Origin: Streptomyces kanamyceticus
GTDB lineage: Bacteria; Actinomycetota; Actinomycetes; Streptomycetales; Streptomycetaceae
Assembly (NCBI RefSeq): GCF_008704495.1
Contig: NZ_CP023699.1
Coordinates: 3,410,001-3,474,000 of the forward strand
Reading direction: 5' to 3'
DNA: 64,000 nt
In this document: positions 7,958 to 17,160 of the stretch, piece by piece
Numbering within the stretch: position 1 is the stretch's first letter
Layout of the letters: each line of letters opens with the position of its first letter
Program-made: the position numbers and the translations under genes
The notes under the pieces: generated by a model
What the model was told of the DNA's origin: nothing
Database searches by the model: none
What the model saw: only the letters and a program-made list of their open reading frames with translations

Positions 7958-10900
7958 ATGGGCTTGTTCAGGTGGGGCCGGGGGGATCGGTCCCGGGGGC
8001 AGCGGGATGCCGCGGTGACGCCGGGTGCGCCGGTCGAGCCGGAGGCGACCGCTCCGGACGCGGGTGCGGACGGGGCGGTTGCCGGTGCGCCCCGTGGCGG
8101 TGACGGTGGCTGGGCCACCGCGCCGCCGGTCCAGCGGGTCCTCGCCGCACCGCGCCCGGTCTCCGAGCCGGGCTTCGCCTCGATGCTCGCCACCCACCAG
8201 AACCCGTCCTTCGGCGGCCAGTTGGGCCACGCCGTACGCTCATCGGCCCCCGGCGGCCTGCTCCGCGACGTCCTCACACCCGTCGTGGGCACGCCGGGCA
8301 GCCTCGACCTGCCGTCGCTGCGGTTGCCGGTGCGGCAGGAGGGTGGGGCCGCGGAGGCGGGTGACGGGGGCTCGGGTACGCCCGCCGGTCCCTTCGGCGC
8401 TTCTGCTGCGTCTTCCGCGTCTTCCGCGTCGGCTGCCGCTTCTGGGGGCGGCGGGCAGGCGGCGCCTCGGGGGCGTGGGTCTGCCGCGGCGCGCAAGGGG
8501 CCGGGATCCACGCCCACGCCGGTGGCGCGGGCGGCTTCGGCTGGAGGCACGTCTTCTCCGGCGGCGGGTGCGGCTTCGGCTGCCGCGTCTTCGGGTGGGG
8601 CCGCTGCTCCGGGTGGCGCTGCTGCTCCGGTGCAGCGGGCCGCTTCGGGGGCGAGCGGGGGTTCGGCACCGGGTGGGGCTTCTGGACCGGCCGTGACTCC
8701 CGGTCCGTCCGGGTCCGCCGATCGGTCCGCCGCTTCCGGTTCGTCCAAGAGGCCTGGTTCGTCCGGGACCTCGGGGCTGCCCGCGGCTCCAGGTGCGTCT
8801 GAGACGTCCCAGCGGCCCCTGGCTTCCGACCCGTCCAGGAGTTCCGGTCCAGTCTCGGCTTCCGGTCCTGCCCAGGGGTCCGGTCCGGCCGGGGTCCCGG
8901 GGTTGCCTGCGACTCCTGGCCCATCCGCGTCTTCCCAGCGGCCCTCGGCTTCCGACCCGTCCAAGAGCTCCGCTCCGGCCTCGGCCTCCGGTCCTGCCAA
9001 GGGGCCCAGCCCGTCCGGGACCTCGGGACAGCCCGTGGCCGCTGGCCCGTCCGGGACGCCCCAGCGGCCGTCCAGGAGCTCCGGTCCCGGCTCGGCCGCC
9101 AGTCCCGCCAACAGGCCCGGTCCGTCCGGAACCTCGGGACAGCCCGTGGCTCCTGGCCCTTCCGGGACGTCCCACCGGCCCTTGACTTCCGACCCCTCCA
9201 GGAGCTCCGCTACGGCCAAGGGGCCCGGCCCGTCCGGGACTTCGGGGCCGACCGGGGCCGCTGGCTCGTCTGCGGCATCCGACCCGACCACCGTTGCCAG
9301 GTCGGCCAGGCCCGGGGGCCCGTCCAGCACCTCCCACTCGTCCAGGACTCCTGGTCCTTCCGGGGCTTCGGGACCGGTCGTGCCTCTCGGCCCGGCCGCG
9401 ACCAGCGCGCCGTCCCCCACTTCCGGCCCGTCCGTGACGCCGGGCTCGCCCACGGCCCCGGGTCCGTCCACGGCTCCTGGGCCCGGTGGGGCTTCCCGTA
9501 CGCCCGGTACCTCGGGCCCGTCCGGGGCTTCCGGACCGGCCAAGACCCCTGGTTCGTCCGGGTCTTCGGGTCCCGCCCGGACTCCCGGTGCTTCCAGGAC
9601 TTCGGGTCCGTCCGGGGCCCCCGGCCCGTCCGCACCGCGTACGCCCGTTGCCTCCGGCCCGTCCGGAACTCCCGGTCCTTCCGGGGCTCCCGCCACACCC
9701 AGGTCACGGGCCGCGTCGGGCCCGCAGACCTCAGCCCCGTCCCCGGCCACCCCGTCGGCCGCCTCCGCCTCCGGCCCCGCCGTGCAGCGCGCCGCCGCCT
9801 CCCGCAGGGACGACAAGTCGCGCACCGCGGCGTCGCCGGACTCCGGTGCACGCGCTCCCGGCCGTACGCCCGGTGCCTCCGGTCCGTCCGGAACTCCCGG
9901 TCCTTCCGGGGCTCCTGCCACATCCGGGCCGCGGGCCTCGTCGGGGCCGCAGGCCTCAGCCCCGTCCGCTTCCGGCCCCGCCGTGCAGCGGCGCACCGCG
10001 CCTCTCGCCGGTGACCGGTCCCTCTCCGTGCCCGGCGCGGACGACGCCCCCACGGGCGACGGCCCCGGGCCCCGGCTGACTCCGATGTCGGACGCGGACG
10101 TCCAGGCCCTGAGCCCGGCCGTTCCCGTCGTGCAGCGGATGCCCGTGAAGCGGTCCCCTCTGGTCTCGGCGACGCCGCCCGCGGAGCCTCAGCGGCGGCT
10201 GTTCCCCGTCGGGTCGGTGCCCACGGTGCCCACGGTGCCCGCTGCCGGGCCCACCGGGAGCTCCGCCCCCGCGAAGGCCACCACAGACTCGGCCCCCTCC
10301 GGGCCGACCGAAGTCCCCGGGCCGGTTCCCCCGGCCGGTCCGGGGACGCAGGCCCGGACCGCTCGCACGTCCGCGAGCGCGTCCGAGGCGGCGGGTCCCG
10401 TCGCTGCACGGGCGGGTACTACCCCCGTCCCGTCCGTGCAGCGTCGGGCCCCGGTACGCCGGATACAGCGCAAGCCCGACGGCGGCAGCGGCCCCTCCGC
10501 CGCGCCGAAGGGACGTCCTCGTACGGGACTCGGCTCGCCGCTCGGCGAGGTGCCCACCAGCGGCCCCGCGCCAGCGCCAGCACCCACGCCCGCGCCCGCG
10601 ACCGCCCCCGGCAGCAAGGGAAGCTCCCGCCGGAGCCCGATCGGCGCGCCCGTCACGCCTCCGGAAGCCACCACGCCCGCCGCGCCTGCCATGCCTGCCG
10701 CCCCCGCCACCCCCGTACAGAAGGCCGAAGCACCCGCGCCCACAACCCCGCCGGTGCCCCCAGCCGCGCACGCGCCCAAGCCTGTGACTACGCCGACGCC
10801 CTCACCCGCACCCACACCGGCAGAGACACCCGCGCCCAAGTCCCTCCCTCGCCCTCTTCCCCTCCCCGTCGTCCCCGTCAACCGCCGGATCGCCCCCGGG

Positions 10901-11521
10901 AGTTACCGGCCCGGCGGCCTCGGCGGGCCGCGCCCCCTGCCGCTGAGTTCCTCCCGGGGACTCGCGGTCCAGACGGCGCCGGACGACTCCGCCCCCGGCC
11001 CCTCCGTACCGCCGAAGGGCCCCGCACCCACGCCCGCCCCAGCTCCGCTCCAGCGATCCTCCGCCGCGAGCGGCGGCCCCGCCGACGCCTTCCACGCCGC
11101 GGCCCCCGTCGTCGTACCGCTGGCCAAGCACTCCGCCCAGGCTCCCGCGCGCGCCGCCGTGCCCACCCCGCCGGTACCGGCCCCCGTGCGCCCCACCGTC
11201 CAGCGGCGCGCGGCGGCTCCCACCCCGGCCCCCGCTCCTCCGCCGCCCCCGGCACCCGCACCCGCACCCGCCCCGGCGCCCCGGCGCCCCGCACCCGTCC
11301 AGCGCACCGACGCCGCCCCCAAGACAGCGGCACCGGCACCCGCACCGGCAGCGGCACCCGCCGCCGCGTCCGAGTCCGAGCCCGCCGCCTCGGGGCCGTC
11401 CGCGCCCGCCGAGATCGACGAGCTCGCCCGGCGGCTCGTGGCGCCCCTGTCCCGGCTGCTCCGGGCCGAGTTGCGCGGTGACCGCGAGCGGCTCGGGCGG
11501 CTGCGTGACCACGGCCGCTGA
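7958..11521 (+). CDS. Giant Pro/Ser/Ala/Gly-rich CIS protein with PVQR motifs, in the tape-measure position
   Basis: 1187 residues from the ATG at 7958 (GAGG six bases upstream; an adjacent GTG at 7955 adds one residue). A short N-terminal segment (FASMLATHQNPSFGGQLGHA) is followed by about 1000 residues of low complexity: degenerate GPSGTSGQPVAPGPSGT-like blocks (about 8.7-9.7 kb) and then Ala/Pro stretches. At least eight xVQR motifs (PPVQRV, APVQRA, PAVQRR, PSVQRR, PTVQRR and others) punctuate it. The last 35 residues form an amphipathic helix (EIDELARRLVAPLSRLLRAE). It lies directly after the chaperone-like pair, where myophages encode the tape measure, yet it lacks the helical coiled-coil look of tape measures. 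It may be a disordered ruler, a tube cargo, or both. Function not established. Confidence 0.7.
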   Translation: MGLFRWGRGDRSRGQRDAAVTPGAPVEPEATAPDAGADGAVAGAPRGGDGGWATAPPVQRVLAAPRPVSEPGFASMLATHQNPSFGGQLGHAVRSSAPGGLLRDVLTPVVGTPGSLDLPSLRLPVRQEGGAAEAGDGGSGTPAGPFGASAASSASSASAAASGGGGQAAPRGRGSAAARKGPGSTPTPVARAASAGGTSSPAAGAASAAASSGGAAAPGGAAAPVQRAASGASGGSAPGGASGPAVTPGPSGSADRSAASGSSKRPGSSGTSGLPAAPGASETSQRPLASDPSRSSGPVSASGPAQGSGPAGVPGLPATPGPSASSQRPSASDPSKSSAPASASGPAKGPSPSGTSGQPVAAGPSGTPQRPSRSSGPGSAASPANRPGPSGTSGQPVAPGPSGTSHRPLTSDPSRSSATAKGPGPSGTSGPTGAAGSSAASDPTTVARSARPGGPSSTSHSSRTPGPSGASGPVVPLGPAATSAPSPTSGPSVTPGSPTAPGPSTAPGPGGASRTPGTSGPSGASGPAKTPGSSGSSGPARTPGASRTSGPSGAPGPSAPRTPVASGPSGTPGPSGAPATPRSRAASGPQTSAPSPATPSAASASGPAVQRAAASRRDDKSRTAASPDSGARAPGRTPGASGPSGTPGPSGAPATSGPRASSGPQASAPSASGPAVQRRTAPLAGDRSLSVPGADDAPTGDGPGPRLTPMSDADVQALSPAVPVVQRMPVKRSPLVSATPPAEPQRRLFPVGSVPTVPTVPAAGPTGSSAPAKATTDSAPSGPTEVPGPVPPAGPGTQARTARTSASASEAAGPVAARAGTTPVPSVQRRAPVRRIQRKPDGGSGPSAAPKGRPRTGLGSPLGEVPTSGPAPAPAPTPAPATAPGSKGSSRRSPIGAPVTPPEATTPAAPAMPAAPATPVQKAEAPAPTTPPVPPAAHAPKPVTTPTPSPAPTPAETPAPKSLPRPLPLPVVPVNRRIAPGSYRPGGLGGPRPLPLSSSRGLAVQTAPDDSAPGPSVPPKGPAPTPAPAPLQRSSAASGGPADAFHAAAPVVVPLAKHSAQAPARAAVPTPPVPAPVRPTVQRRAAAPTPAPAPPPPPAPAPAPAPAPRRPAPVQRTDAAPKTAAPAPAPAAAPAAASESEPAASGPSAPAEIDELARRLVAPLSRLLRAELRGDRERLGRLRDHGR

Positions 11522-11586
11522 CCCGTCCGCCCGCCGCCTGCGACCATCCGGTCTCCCCTCCGTCCGCCACAGGAAAGAACAGCCCG

Positions 11587-12024
11587 ATGCCCTCGACCCT
11601 GGACCCCGGTTCCACCGTCTTCTTCAAACTGACCATCGACGGTCAGGACCTCGGCCTGTTCAACGGGTGTGACGGCCTGTCCTCCCAGGTGGAGGTGGAG
11701 CAGCGGCAGGAGGGCGGCAACAACGGGTTCGTCTGGCAGCTGCCGACCCGCGTGACGTTCTCGACGATCCGCCTGACCCGGCCGCTGACCGCCGACACCT
11801 CCCGCGTCGCCGCCTGGATCTCGTCCATCGCGACGGGGATCTCGCGGCCCACCGCGCAGATCGCCGCGCTGCGCGCGGACGGCTCGATCGTCGCCCAGTG
11901 GGGGCTCGTCGAGGTGCTCCCGGTGAGCTGGCAGGGGCCGAGCCTGAGCCCGGACAGTCCGAGCGTGGCGACCGAGACGCTGGAGATCGCCCACCACGGC
12001 TTCACCGACGCGGGAGGTGCCTGA
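11587..12024 (+). CDS. Second CIS tube-family protein (gp19-like, probable tube initiator)
   Basis: 145 residues related to the tube at 6840: TVFFKLTIDGQDLGLFNGCDGLSSQVEVEQ, WQLPTRVTFSTIRLTRPL and a closing ETLEIAHHGF correspond to the gp19/tube fold. CIS loci commonly carry a main tube protein and one or more divergent copies that form the first ring between hub and tube. The gene sits just before the LysM hub gene, which fits a tube-initiator role. GGAAAG precedes the ATG by nine bases. It is separated from the large Pro-rich gene by 65 bp and from the next gene by one base. Confidence 0.85.
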   Translation: MPSTLDPGSTVFFKLTIDGQDLGLFNGCDGLSSQVEVEQRQEGGNNGFVWQLPTRVTFSTIRLTRPLTADTSRVAAWISSIATGISRPTAQIAALRADGSIVAQWGLVEVLPVSWQGPSLSPDSPSVATETLEIAHHGFTDAGGA

Positions 12025-12025
12025 G

Positions 12026-12775
12026 ATGGCCGCGCCGTCCGGCGGCAAGGCGGGCGCGAGCCTGGTCCGCGCCGCGCTCGCCATCCACCAGCCGCCCACC
12101 GATCTCGGCGGATCGATGGGCGGGCGCATCGGTGAGGTGGAGTTCCAGTTCAATCCGACGCAGCTCCAGATGGGCCGCACCGCGGAGTGGCGCACGCAGC
12201 CCGCGGTCGCCTACACGCGGGGCGCGCCGCCGAAGTTCACCGGCGCCCAGCCCGCCACGCTGCAGCTCGAGGTGTTCCTCGACTCCTCGGGCACGCCGAA
12301 CGGCGGCAAGGTGCAGAAGCAGGTGGAGCTGTTGCTCTCCTGCTGCGAGGTGACGCCGCAGAGCGTGTCGACCAAGCGTCCTTCGCCGCCGTGGGTGCGG
12401 TTCTCGTGGGGGTCGTTCAACACGGTGCAGTTCGTCGCGTACGTGACCAGCGTCAGCGCGACGTACACCCTGTTCAACCCGACCGGCGAGCCGCTGCGCG
12501 CGACCTGTTCGCTGTCGCTGACCGAGGTGGCCATGCCCACCAAGGGGCAGAACCCGACGTCGGGCGCGCTGTCCGCGCGGCGCGTGCACCGCACCGTCGC
12601 CGGTGACTCGCTGGCCTCGCTGGCCTGGCGCGAGTACGGCGACGCGACGCGCTGGCGGCTGATCGCCGAGGCCAACGAGATCGACGACCCGATGCGGCTG
12701 CGGCCGGGCACGGAACTGCTCCTGCCCGCCGCCGACGAGCCCCGCATCGCCCCCGTTCACCCGGAGTCCGCATGA
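12026..12775 (+). CDS. CIS hub/adaptor protein with C-terminal LysM domain
   Basis: 249 residues. The N-terminal two thirds (GRIGEVEFQFNPTQLQMGR, FTGAQPATLQLEVFLDS, WGSFNTVQFVAYVTSVSATYTLFNPTGEPLRA) match the phage gp53/T4-like hub family seen in Afp7/PVC7-type proteins. Residues about 190-238 form a LysM motif (HRTVAGDSLASLAWREYGD, W-x-LIAEANEIDDP, LRPGTELLLP). In related injection systems this protein joins tube initiator and spike inside the baseplate. The ATG at 12026 has GGAGG eight bases upstream and is preferred over a GTG nine bases earlier that overlaps the preceding gene. Its stop overlaps the spike start (ATGA). Confidence 0.87.
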   Translation: MAAPSGGKAGASLVRAALAIHQPPTDLGGSMGGRIGEVEFQFNPTQLQMGRTAEWRTQPAVAYTRGAPPKFTGAQPATLQLEVFLDSSGTPNGGKVQKQVELLLSCCEVTPQSVSTKRPSPPWVRFSWGSFNTVQFVAYVTSVSATYTLFNPTGEPLRATCSLSLTEVAMPTKGQNPTSGALSARRVHRTVAGDSLASLAWREYGDATRWRLIAEANEIDDPMRLRPGTELLLPAADEPRIAPVHPESA

Positions 12776-14691
12776 GCGAGAAGACGTACACGAGTGTCCT
12801 GCACGCCGAGATCGGCGGCGCCCGGCTGCCCGACAAGCTGGCCGTGCTGCTCGTGGAGGGCTGGGTGGACTCCAGCGTGAACGTGCCGTCCGCCTTCCAG
12901 CTGACCTTCGTCGACAGCGGCGGCGACATCCTGCAGAAGTTCCGGCAGATCAAGGTGGGCGCGGAGGCGGTGCTCTGCCCGTTCACCGACGGCGTGCGCG
13001 GCAAGCCCATGCTGACCGGCGAGGTCACCGCCCTTGAGGTGGACTCGGACGCGAGCGGCAAGACCCTCGTGGTGCGCGGCTACGACCCGGGGCACCGCCT
13101 CCTTCGCAACCGCCGGGTGCAGGGCTATCCGAACATGACGGCCTCCGACATCGTGCGCCGCGTCGCAGGTCTCAACCGCCTCAAGATCGGCAAGATCGAA
13201 TCCACTCCGACCGTGTACGAGCTGGCGACCCAGCCCAACATCACGGACTGGGACTTCCTGTCCCGCCTCGCCCAGGAGAACGACAGCAGGCTCTCCTTCG
13301 ACGAGGACGGCAAGCTGAACTTCGCGGGCCTCAAGCCCGCCGCGGGGGCGCCCGCCGACACCACTCCGTCCGCGCAGAGCCCGTACGTCCTGGAGTTCGG
13401 GCACAACGCGCTGCACAGCCGGGTCGCGGTGACCGCGTCGGGGCAGGTCTCCACCGCGGGTGCGCGCGGCTGGGACGTGCGGTCCAAGCGCGCCCTTTCC
13501 TCGACGTCCCCGGCCACGGTCAGCAAGGACATCGACGCCGACATCACCCCGGCGCAGCTGTCCCAGCCGTTCGGCAAGTCCGAACTCACCAGCACGCAGA
13601 CGCCGTACACCACCCAGGCGCAGGTGCGGCACGCCGCCAAGTCGCTCGCCGACGACGTGTCGGGCTCCTTCGCGGAGCTGGAGGTCGCGGTCACCGGCAA
13701 CCCCGACCTGCAGCCGGGCAGGCCGGTGGCGCTCAAGGGCGCGGGCTTCCCCTTCGAGGGGAAGTACACGGCGACCGGCGTGCGCCACGTCTTCGAGTCC
13801 GGGCGTCCCTTCACCACCTGGCTGACCGTGTCGGGGCGGCAGTTCCGTTCGCTGTACGGGCTCGCCTCGGGCGGCGCGGACGCCGCGCCGCCGATGCCGG
13901 GCGTGGCCATGGCGCTGGTCAGCAACGCCAAGGACCCGATGAAGATGAACCGGGTCAAGCTGCGCTTCCCGTGGCTCTCGGACACCTACGAGAGCGACTG
14001 GTGCCGGATCGCCCAGCTGGGCGGCGTACGCGGTGGCGGGCTGATGATGCCGGAGGTGGGCGACGAGGTGCTCGTGGCCTTCGACCGGGGCTCTCTCGAA
14101 CATCCCTATGTGCTCGCCGGGCTGTACAACGGCAGGGACAAGCCGACGCCGAACACGGACGGTCTGCAGCCGATCGACCCGACGAGCGGCCGGGTCAACT
14201 GGCGCTCCATCTCCTCGCGCAGCGGCCACACCATGGAGCTCGTCGACGCCAAGTCCCGCATGAAGAGCGGCATCAGGCTGCAGACGGGCAACGGCCGCCT
14301 CACCGTCCACATGGACGAGACGAAGACCAGCGTGACCATCAAGAGCGACGGTTCCGTCTCCATCACCGGCACCCGGAACGTCAGCATCAAGGCGGGCGGC
14401 AACCTGTCGCTGACCGCGGGCGGTTCGCTGACGATGAGCGCGGGCGGGGCCGTCGACATCAAGGCGGGCGCCAAGTTCGGCGTGATGGCGGGCGCCGCCG
14501 CGGACATCAACGCGACCGGCGCCATCAGCCTCAAGTCGGCGGGCGCGGTGGCCGTGAACTCGGTCGGCGCGGTCTCCGTCACGGCGGTCGGCGCGGTGGC
14601 CGTCTCGGCGGGCGCGGCGGCGGCGATCAGCTCGCCCGCCACGGTCGCGCTGAGCGCACCGGCCGTCCTGCGCAACGGCATTCCCTTCTAG
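12772..14691 (+). CDS. CIS spike protein, VgrG/gp27-gp5-like
   Basis: 639 residues. The N-terminal region (to about 350) is a gp27/late-control-D hub domain (LLRNRRVQGYPNMTASDIVR, ITDWDFLSRLAQENDSRL). A gp5 OB-fold follows (about 380-460: GVAMALVSNAKDPMKMNRVKL, WCRIAQLGG, GDEVLVAFDRGSLEHPYVL). The C-terminus is a Gly/Ala/Val repetitive needle (GGNLSLTAGGSLTMSAGGA, GAVSVTAVGAVAVSAG) expected to fold as a triple beta-helix. It ends RNGIPF without an added enzymatic domain, so no effector fusion is visible. The start overlaps the hub gene stop. It caps the tube and leads penetration. Confidence 0.93.
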   Translation: MSEKTYTSVLHAEIGGARLPDKLAVLLVEGWVDSSVNVPSAFQLTFVDSGGDILQKFRQIKVGAEAVLCPFTDGVRGKPMLTGEVTALEVDSDASGKTLVVRGYDPGHRLLRNRRVQGYPNMTASDIVRRVAGLNRLKIGKIESTPTVYELATQPNITDWDFLSRLAQENDSRLSFDEDGKLNFAGLKPAAGAPADTTPSAQSPYVLEFGHNALHSRVAVTASGQVSTAGARGWDVRSKRALSSTSPATVSKDIDADITPAQLSQPFGKSELTSTQTPYTTQAQVRHAAKSLADDVSGSFAELEVAVTGNPDLQPGRPVALKGAGFPFEGKYTATGVRHVFESGRPFTTWLTVSGRQFRSLYGLASGGADAAPPMPGVAMALVSNAKDPMKMNRVKLRFPWLSDTYESDWCRIAQLGGVRGGGLMMPEVGDEVLVAFDRGSLEHPYVLAGLYNGRDKPTPNTDGLQPIDPTSGRVNWRSISSRSGHTMELVDAKSRMKSGIRLQTGNGRLTVHMDETKTSVTIKSDGSVSITGTRNVSIKAGGNLSLTAGGSLTMSAGGAVDIKAGAKFGVMAGAAADINATGAISLKSAGAVAVNSVGAVSVTAVGAVAVSAGAAAAISSPATVALSAPAVLRNGIPF

Positions 14692-14748
14692 ACGGTCTGG
14701 GCGGCTCGAGGAAATTGAGGGACATGCGACGCAAGGGGGTCACCGGAC

Positions 14749-15162
14749 ATGAGTGAACAGTTCGTCGGCGCGGGCTGGACCTTCCCGCTGCGTACCGACG
14801 CGGGCGGCGGCATCGCGCTGGCCCGCCGCGAACGCGAGATCGAGGAGTCGATCCGGCTGGTGCTCGCCACCGCGCCGGGCGAGCGGCCGATGCGGCCCGA
14901 ATTCGGCTGCGCCGTCCACGACATGGTCTTCGCGCCGGTCAACGAGGCGACGGCGGGCCGGATCAGGTACGAGGTGCGGTCCTCGCTGGACCGCTGGGAG
15001 CCACGGATCGAGGTCATCGACGTCGAGGTCAGCCCCGCCCCCGACGACCCGTCCGTCCTGTTCATCGACGTGAGCTACAGCGTGCGCGGCACCAACAACC
15101 CGCGCAGCCTCGTCTTCCCCTTCTACGTGATCCCTTCCACGGAAACCGAAAGCGGAGTCTGA
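14749..15162 (+). CDS. CIS baseplate wedge protein, gp25/GpW family
   Basis: 137 residues with the gp25 core: ALARREREIEESIRLVLATAP, GERPMRPEFGCAVHDMVFAPVN, then YEVRSSLDRWEPRIEVIDVEV. The E-P-R triplet-like motif 'RWEPRIEV' is typical of gp25 of T4, T6SS TssE and eCIS. It initiates sheath polymerisation at the baseplate. GGGG lies nine bases upstream of the ATG. A 57-bp gap separates it from the spike gene; six bases separate it from the baseplate J gene. Confidence 0.93.
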   Translation: MSEQFVGAGWTFPLRTDAGGGIALARREREIEESIRLVLATAPGERPMRPEFGCAVHDMVFAPVNEATAGRIRYEVRSSLDRWEPRIEVIDVEVSPAPDDPSVLFIDVSYSVRGTNNPRSLVFPFYVIPSTETESGV

Positions 15163-15168
15163 AGTCCG

Positions 15169-17160
15169 ATGGCCCTGCCCGCACCCCACCTCGACGACCG
15201 GCGCTTCCAGCAGTTCGTCGACGACGCCAAGCGCTACATTCAGCAGCGCTGCCCGGAGTGGACCGACCACAACGTCTCCGACCCGGGCGTCACCCTCATC
15301 GAGGCGGTCGCGCACATGGCCGACCAGGTCGTCTACCGCCTCAACCGGGTGCCGGAGAAGAACCACCTGGCCTTCCTCGACCTGCTCGGCGTCACCCTCT
15401 TCCCGCCCGCCGCGGCCCGCGCCGACGTCACCTTCTGGCTCTCCGCGCCGCAGACCGAGCCGGTGGTCCTGCCCGCGGGTACGGAGGTGGCCACCAGCCG
15501 CACCGAGACCGAGGAGGCGGTGGCCTTCGCGACCGAGGGCGACCTGACGGTGGTGCCCTGCGAGCTGGAGTCGGTCCTTCGCCAGGAGTCGGGCGGCACC
15601 CCGCAGGACTGCGGGCAGGACGTCTTCGGCGGCCGCGACGTGGCCGCCTTCTCGGCCTCGCCGCAGCCCGGCGACACCCTGCTGTTCGGGCTCAGCTCCC
15701 CGGTGCCGCGCTGCGCCGCCGTGCTCCAGCTCGACAGCCGCGTCGACGGCGTCGGCGTCGACCCGCGCCAGCCGCCCCTGGTGTGGGAGGCGTGGACCGC
15801 GGACGGCTGGACGGAGTGCGAGGTGGAGGAGGACTCCACCGGTGGCCTCAACCGGCCGGGCGACGTGGTCCTGCACATTCCCGCGGGGCACACCGTCTCG
15901 CGGATCGGCAGACAGGACGCGGGCTGGCTGCGCTGCCGGGTGACCGAGGCCGTGCAGGGCCAGCCGTTCTACAGCGCCTCGCCGACCGTGCGCGCCGCGT
16001 CCGCGTTCACCATCGGCGGTACGACGACGGTGGCGCACGCCGACGTGGTGCGCGACGAATCGCTCGGCGACTCCTCCGGCGTACCGGGACAGCGCCTCCG
16101 CCTGGCCCAGGCGCCGGTCGTCGCCGACCGGCCGCCGCTGGTCCTGGAGGTCTCCGAGCACTCCGCGGACGACTCCGGAGACGGCGACAACGACGGGGCG
16201 GGCTGGCACCAGTGGCAGGTCGTCTCCGACTTCGCCTCATCGGGCCCGCTGGACCCGCACGTGACGCTCGACGCGGCGACCGGCGAGATCGCCTTCGGGC
16301 CCGCGGTACGCGAACCGGACGGCTCCCTGCGGCAGTTCGGCGCGGTGCCCGCCAAGGGCGCGGCGATCCGCGCGACCCGCTACCGCACCGGCGGCGGCCG
16401 CGCGGGCAACGTGGCGCGCGGCGCCATCCAGGTGCTCCGCAGCTCCATCCCGTACGTCGCCCGGGTGGAGAACCGCGAGGCGGCGCGCGGCGGGGTGGAC
16501 GGCGAGACCGTGCAGGAGGCCAAGGTGCGCGCGCCGATCGCGCTGCGCGCCCAGGAGCGCGCGGTGACCGCGCGCGACTACGAGGAGCTCGCGCGGCGCG
16601 CGGCGCCCGAGACGGCCCGCATCCACTGTCTGGCCGCGGACACCGCGGAGGCGGGCGAGAACGCGGTCCGGGTCCTCGTCGTCCCGCAGGCCGTGTCCGA
16701 CCGGGGCGGGCGGCTCCGCTTCGAGCAGCTGGTGCCGGGCGAGGAACTCCTCTCGCGCGTCACCCAGTTCCTCGACGACCGGCGCCCGATCGGCACCCGG
16801 CTCGCGGTCGGGCCGCCGTTCTACCAGGGCGTCACGGTCGTCGCCACGCTGCACTCCTTCCGCGCCGCCCAGTCGGAGAAGGTGCGCACCGAGGCGCTCG
16901 ACGCGCTGTACGCCTATCTGGACCCGCTGACCGGCGGCGCGCACGGCGACGGCTGGCCGTTCGGGCGTCCGCTGCGCGCCGGTGAGATCTTCGCCGCGCT
17001 GCAGCGCGTGCCCGGCGTCGAGCTGGTCGACGAGGTGCTCCTGCACCCCGCCGACCCGCTGACCGGGCGGCGCGGCGACGCCACCGACCGCATCGATCTC
17101 GCGCCGTCCGCGCTCCTCTTCCCCTTCGACCACCGCGTCCGCGTCATCGAGGCCCGATGA
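15169..17160 (+). CDS. CIS baseplate J-like protein
   Basis: 663 residues, the 'putative baseplate assembly protein' family (gpJ / T4 gp6-like). It begins with the characteristic helical segment RCPEWTDHNVSDPGVTLIEA and AHMADQVVYRLNRVPEKNHL, then LGVTLFPPAAARADVTFWL. The C-terminal third carries the baseplate J core (GRAGNVARGAIQVL, NREAARGGVDGETVQEAK, RAQERAVTARDYEELA). It builds the ring of wedges around the hub together with gp25 and tail protein I. Its stop overlaps the next start (ATGA). Confidence 0.93.
   Translation: MALPAPHLDDRRFQQFVDDAKRYIQQRCPEWTDHNVSDPGVTLIEAVAHMADQVVYRLNRVPEKNHLAFLDLLGVTLFPPAAARADVTFWLSAPQTEPVVLPAGTEVATSRTETEEAVAFATEGDLTVVPCELESVLRQESGGTPQDCGQDVFGGRDVAAFSASPQPGDTLLFGLSSPVPRCAAVLQLDSRVDGVGVDPRQPPLVWEAWTADGWTECEVEEDSTGGLNRPGDVVLHIPAGHTVSRIGRQDAGWLRCRVTEAVQGQPFYSASPTVRAASAFTIGGTTTVAHADVVRDESLGDSSGVPGQRLRLAQAPVVADRPPLVLEVSEHSADDSGDGDNDGAGWHQWQVVSDFASSGPLDPHVTLDAATGEIAFGPAVREPDGSLRQFGAVPAKGAAIRATRYRTGGGRAGNVARGAIQVLRSSIPYVARVENREAARGGVDGETVQEAKVRAPIALRAQERAVTARDYEELARRAAPETARIHCLAADTAEAGENAVRVLVVPQAVSDRGGRLRFEQLVPGEELLSRVTQFLDDRRPIGTRLAVGPPFYQGVTVVATLHSFRAAQSEKVRTEALDALYAYLDPLTGGAHGDGWPFGRPLRAGEIFAALQRVPGVELVDEVLLHPADPLTGRRGDATDRIDLAPSALLFPFDHRVRVIEAR

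Noticed and set aside
7639..10053. 804-codon frame opposite the Pro-rich CIS gene
   Set aside because: It mirrors the repeats and lacks a ribosome-binding site; the + strand gene fits the operon by spacing and direction.
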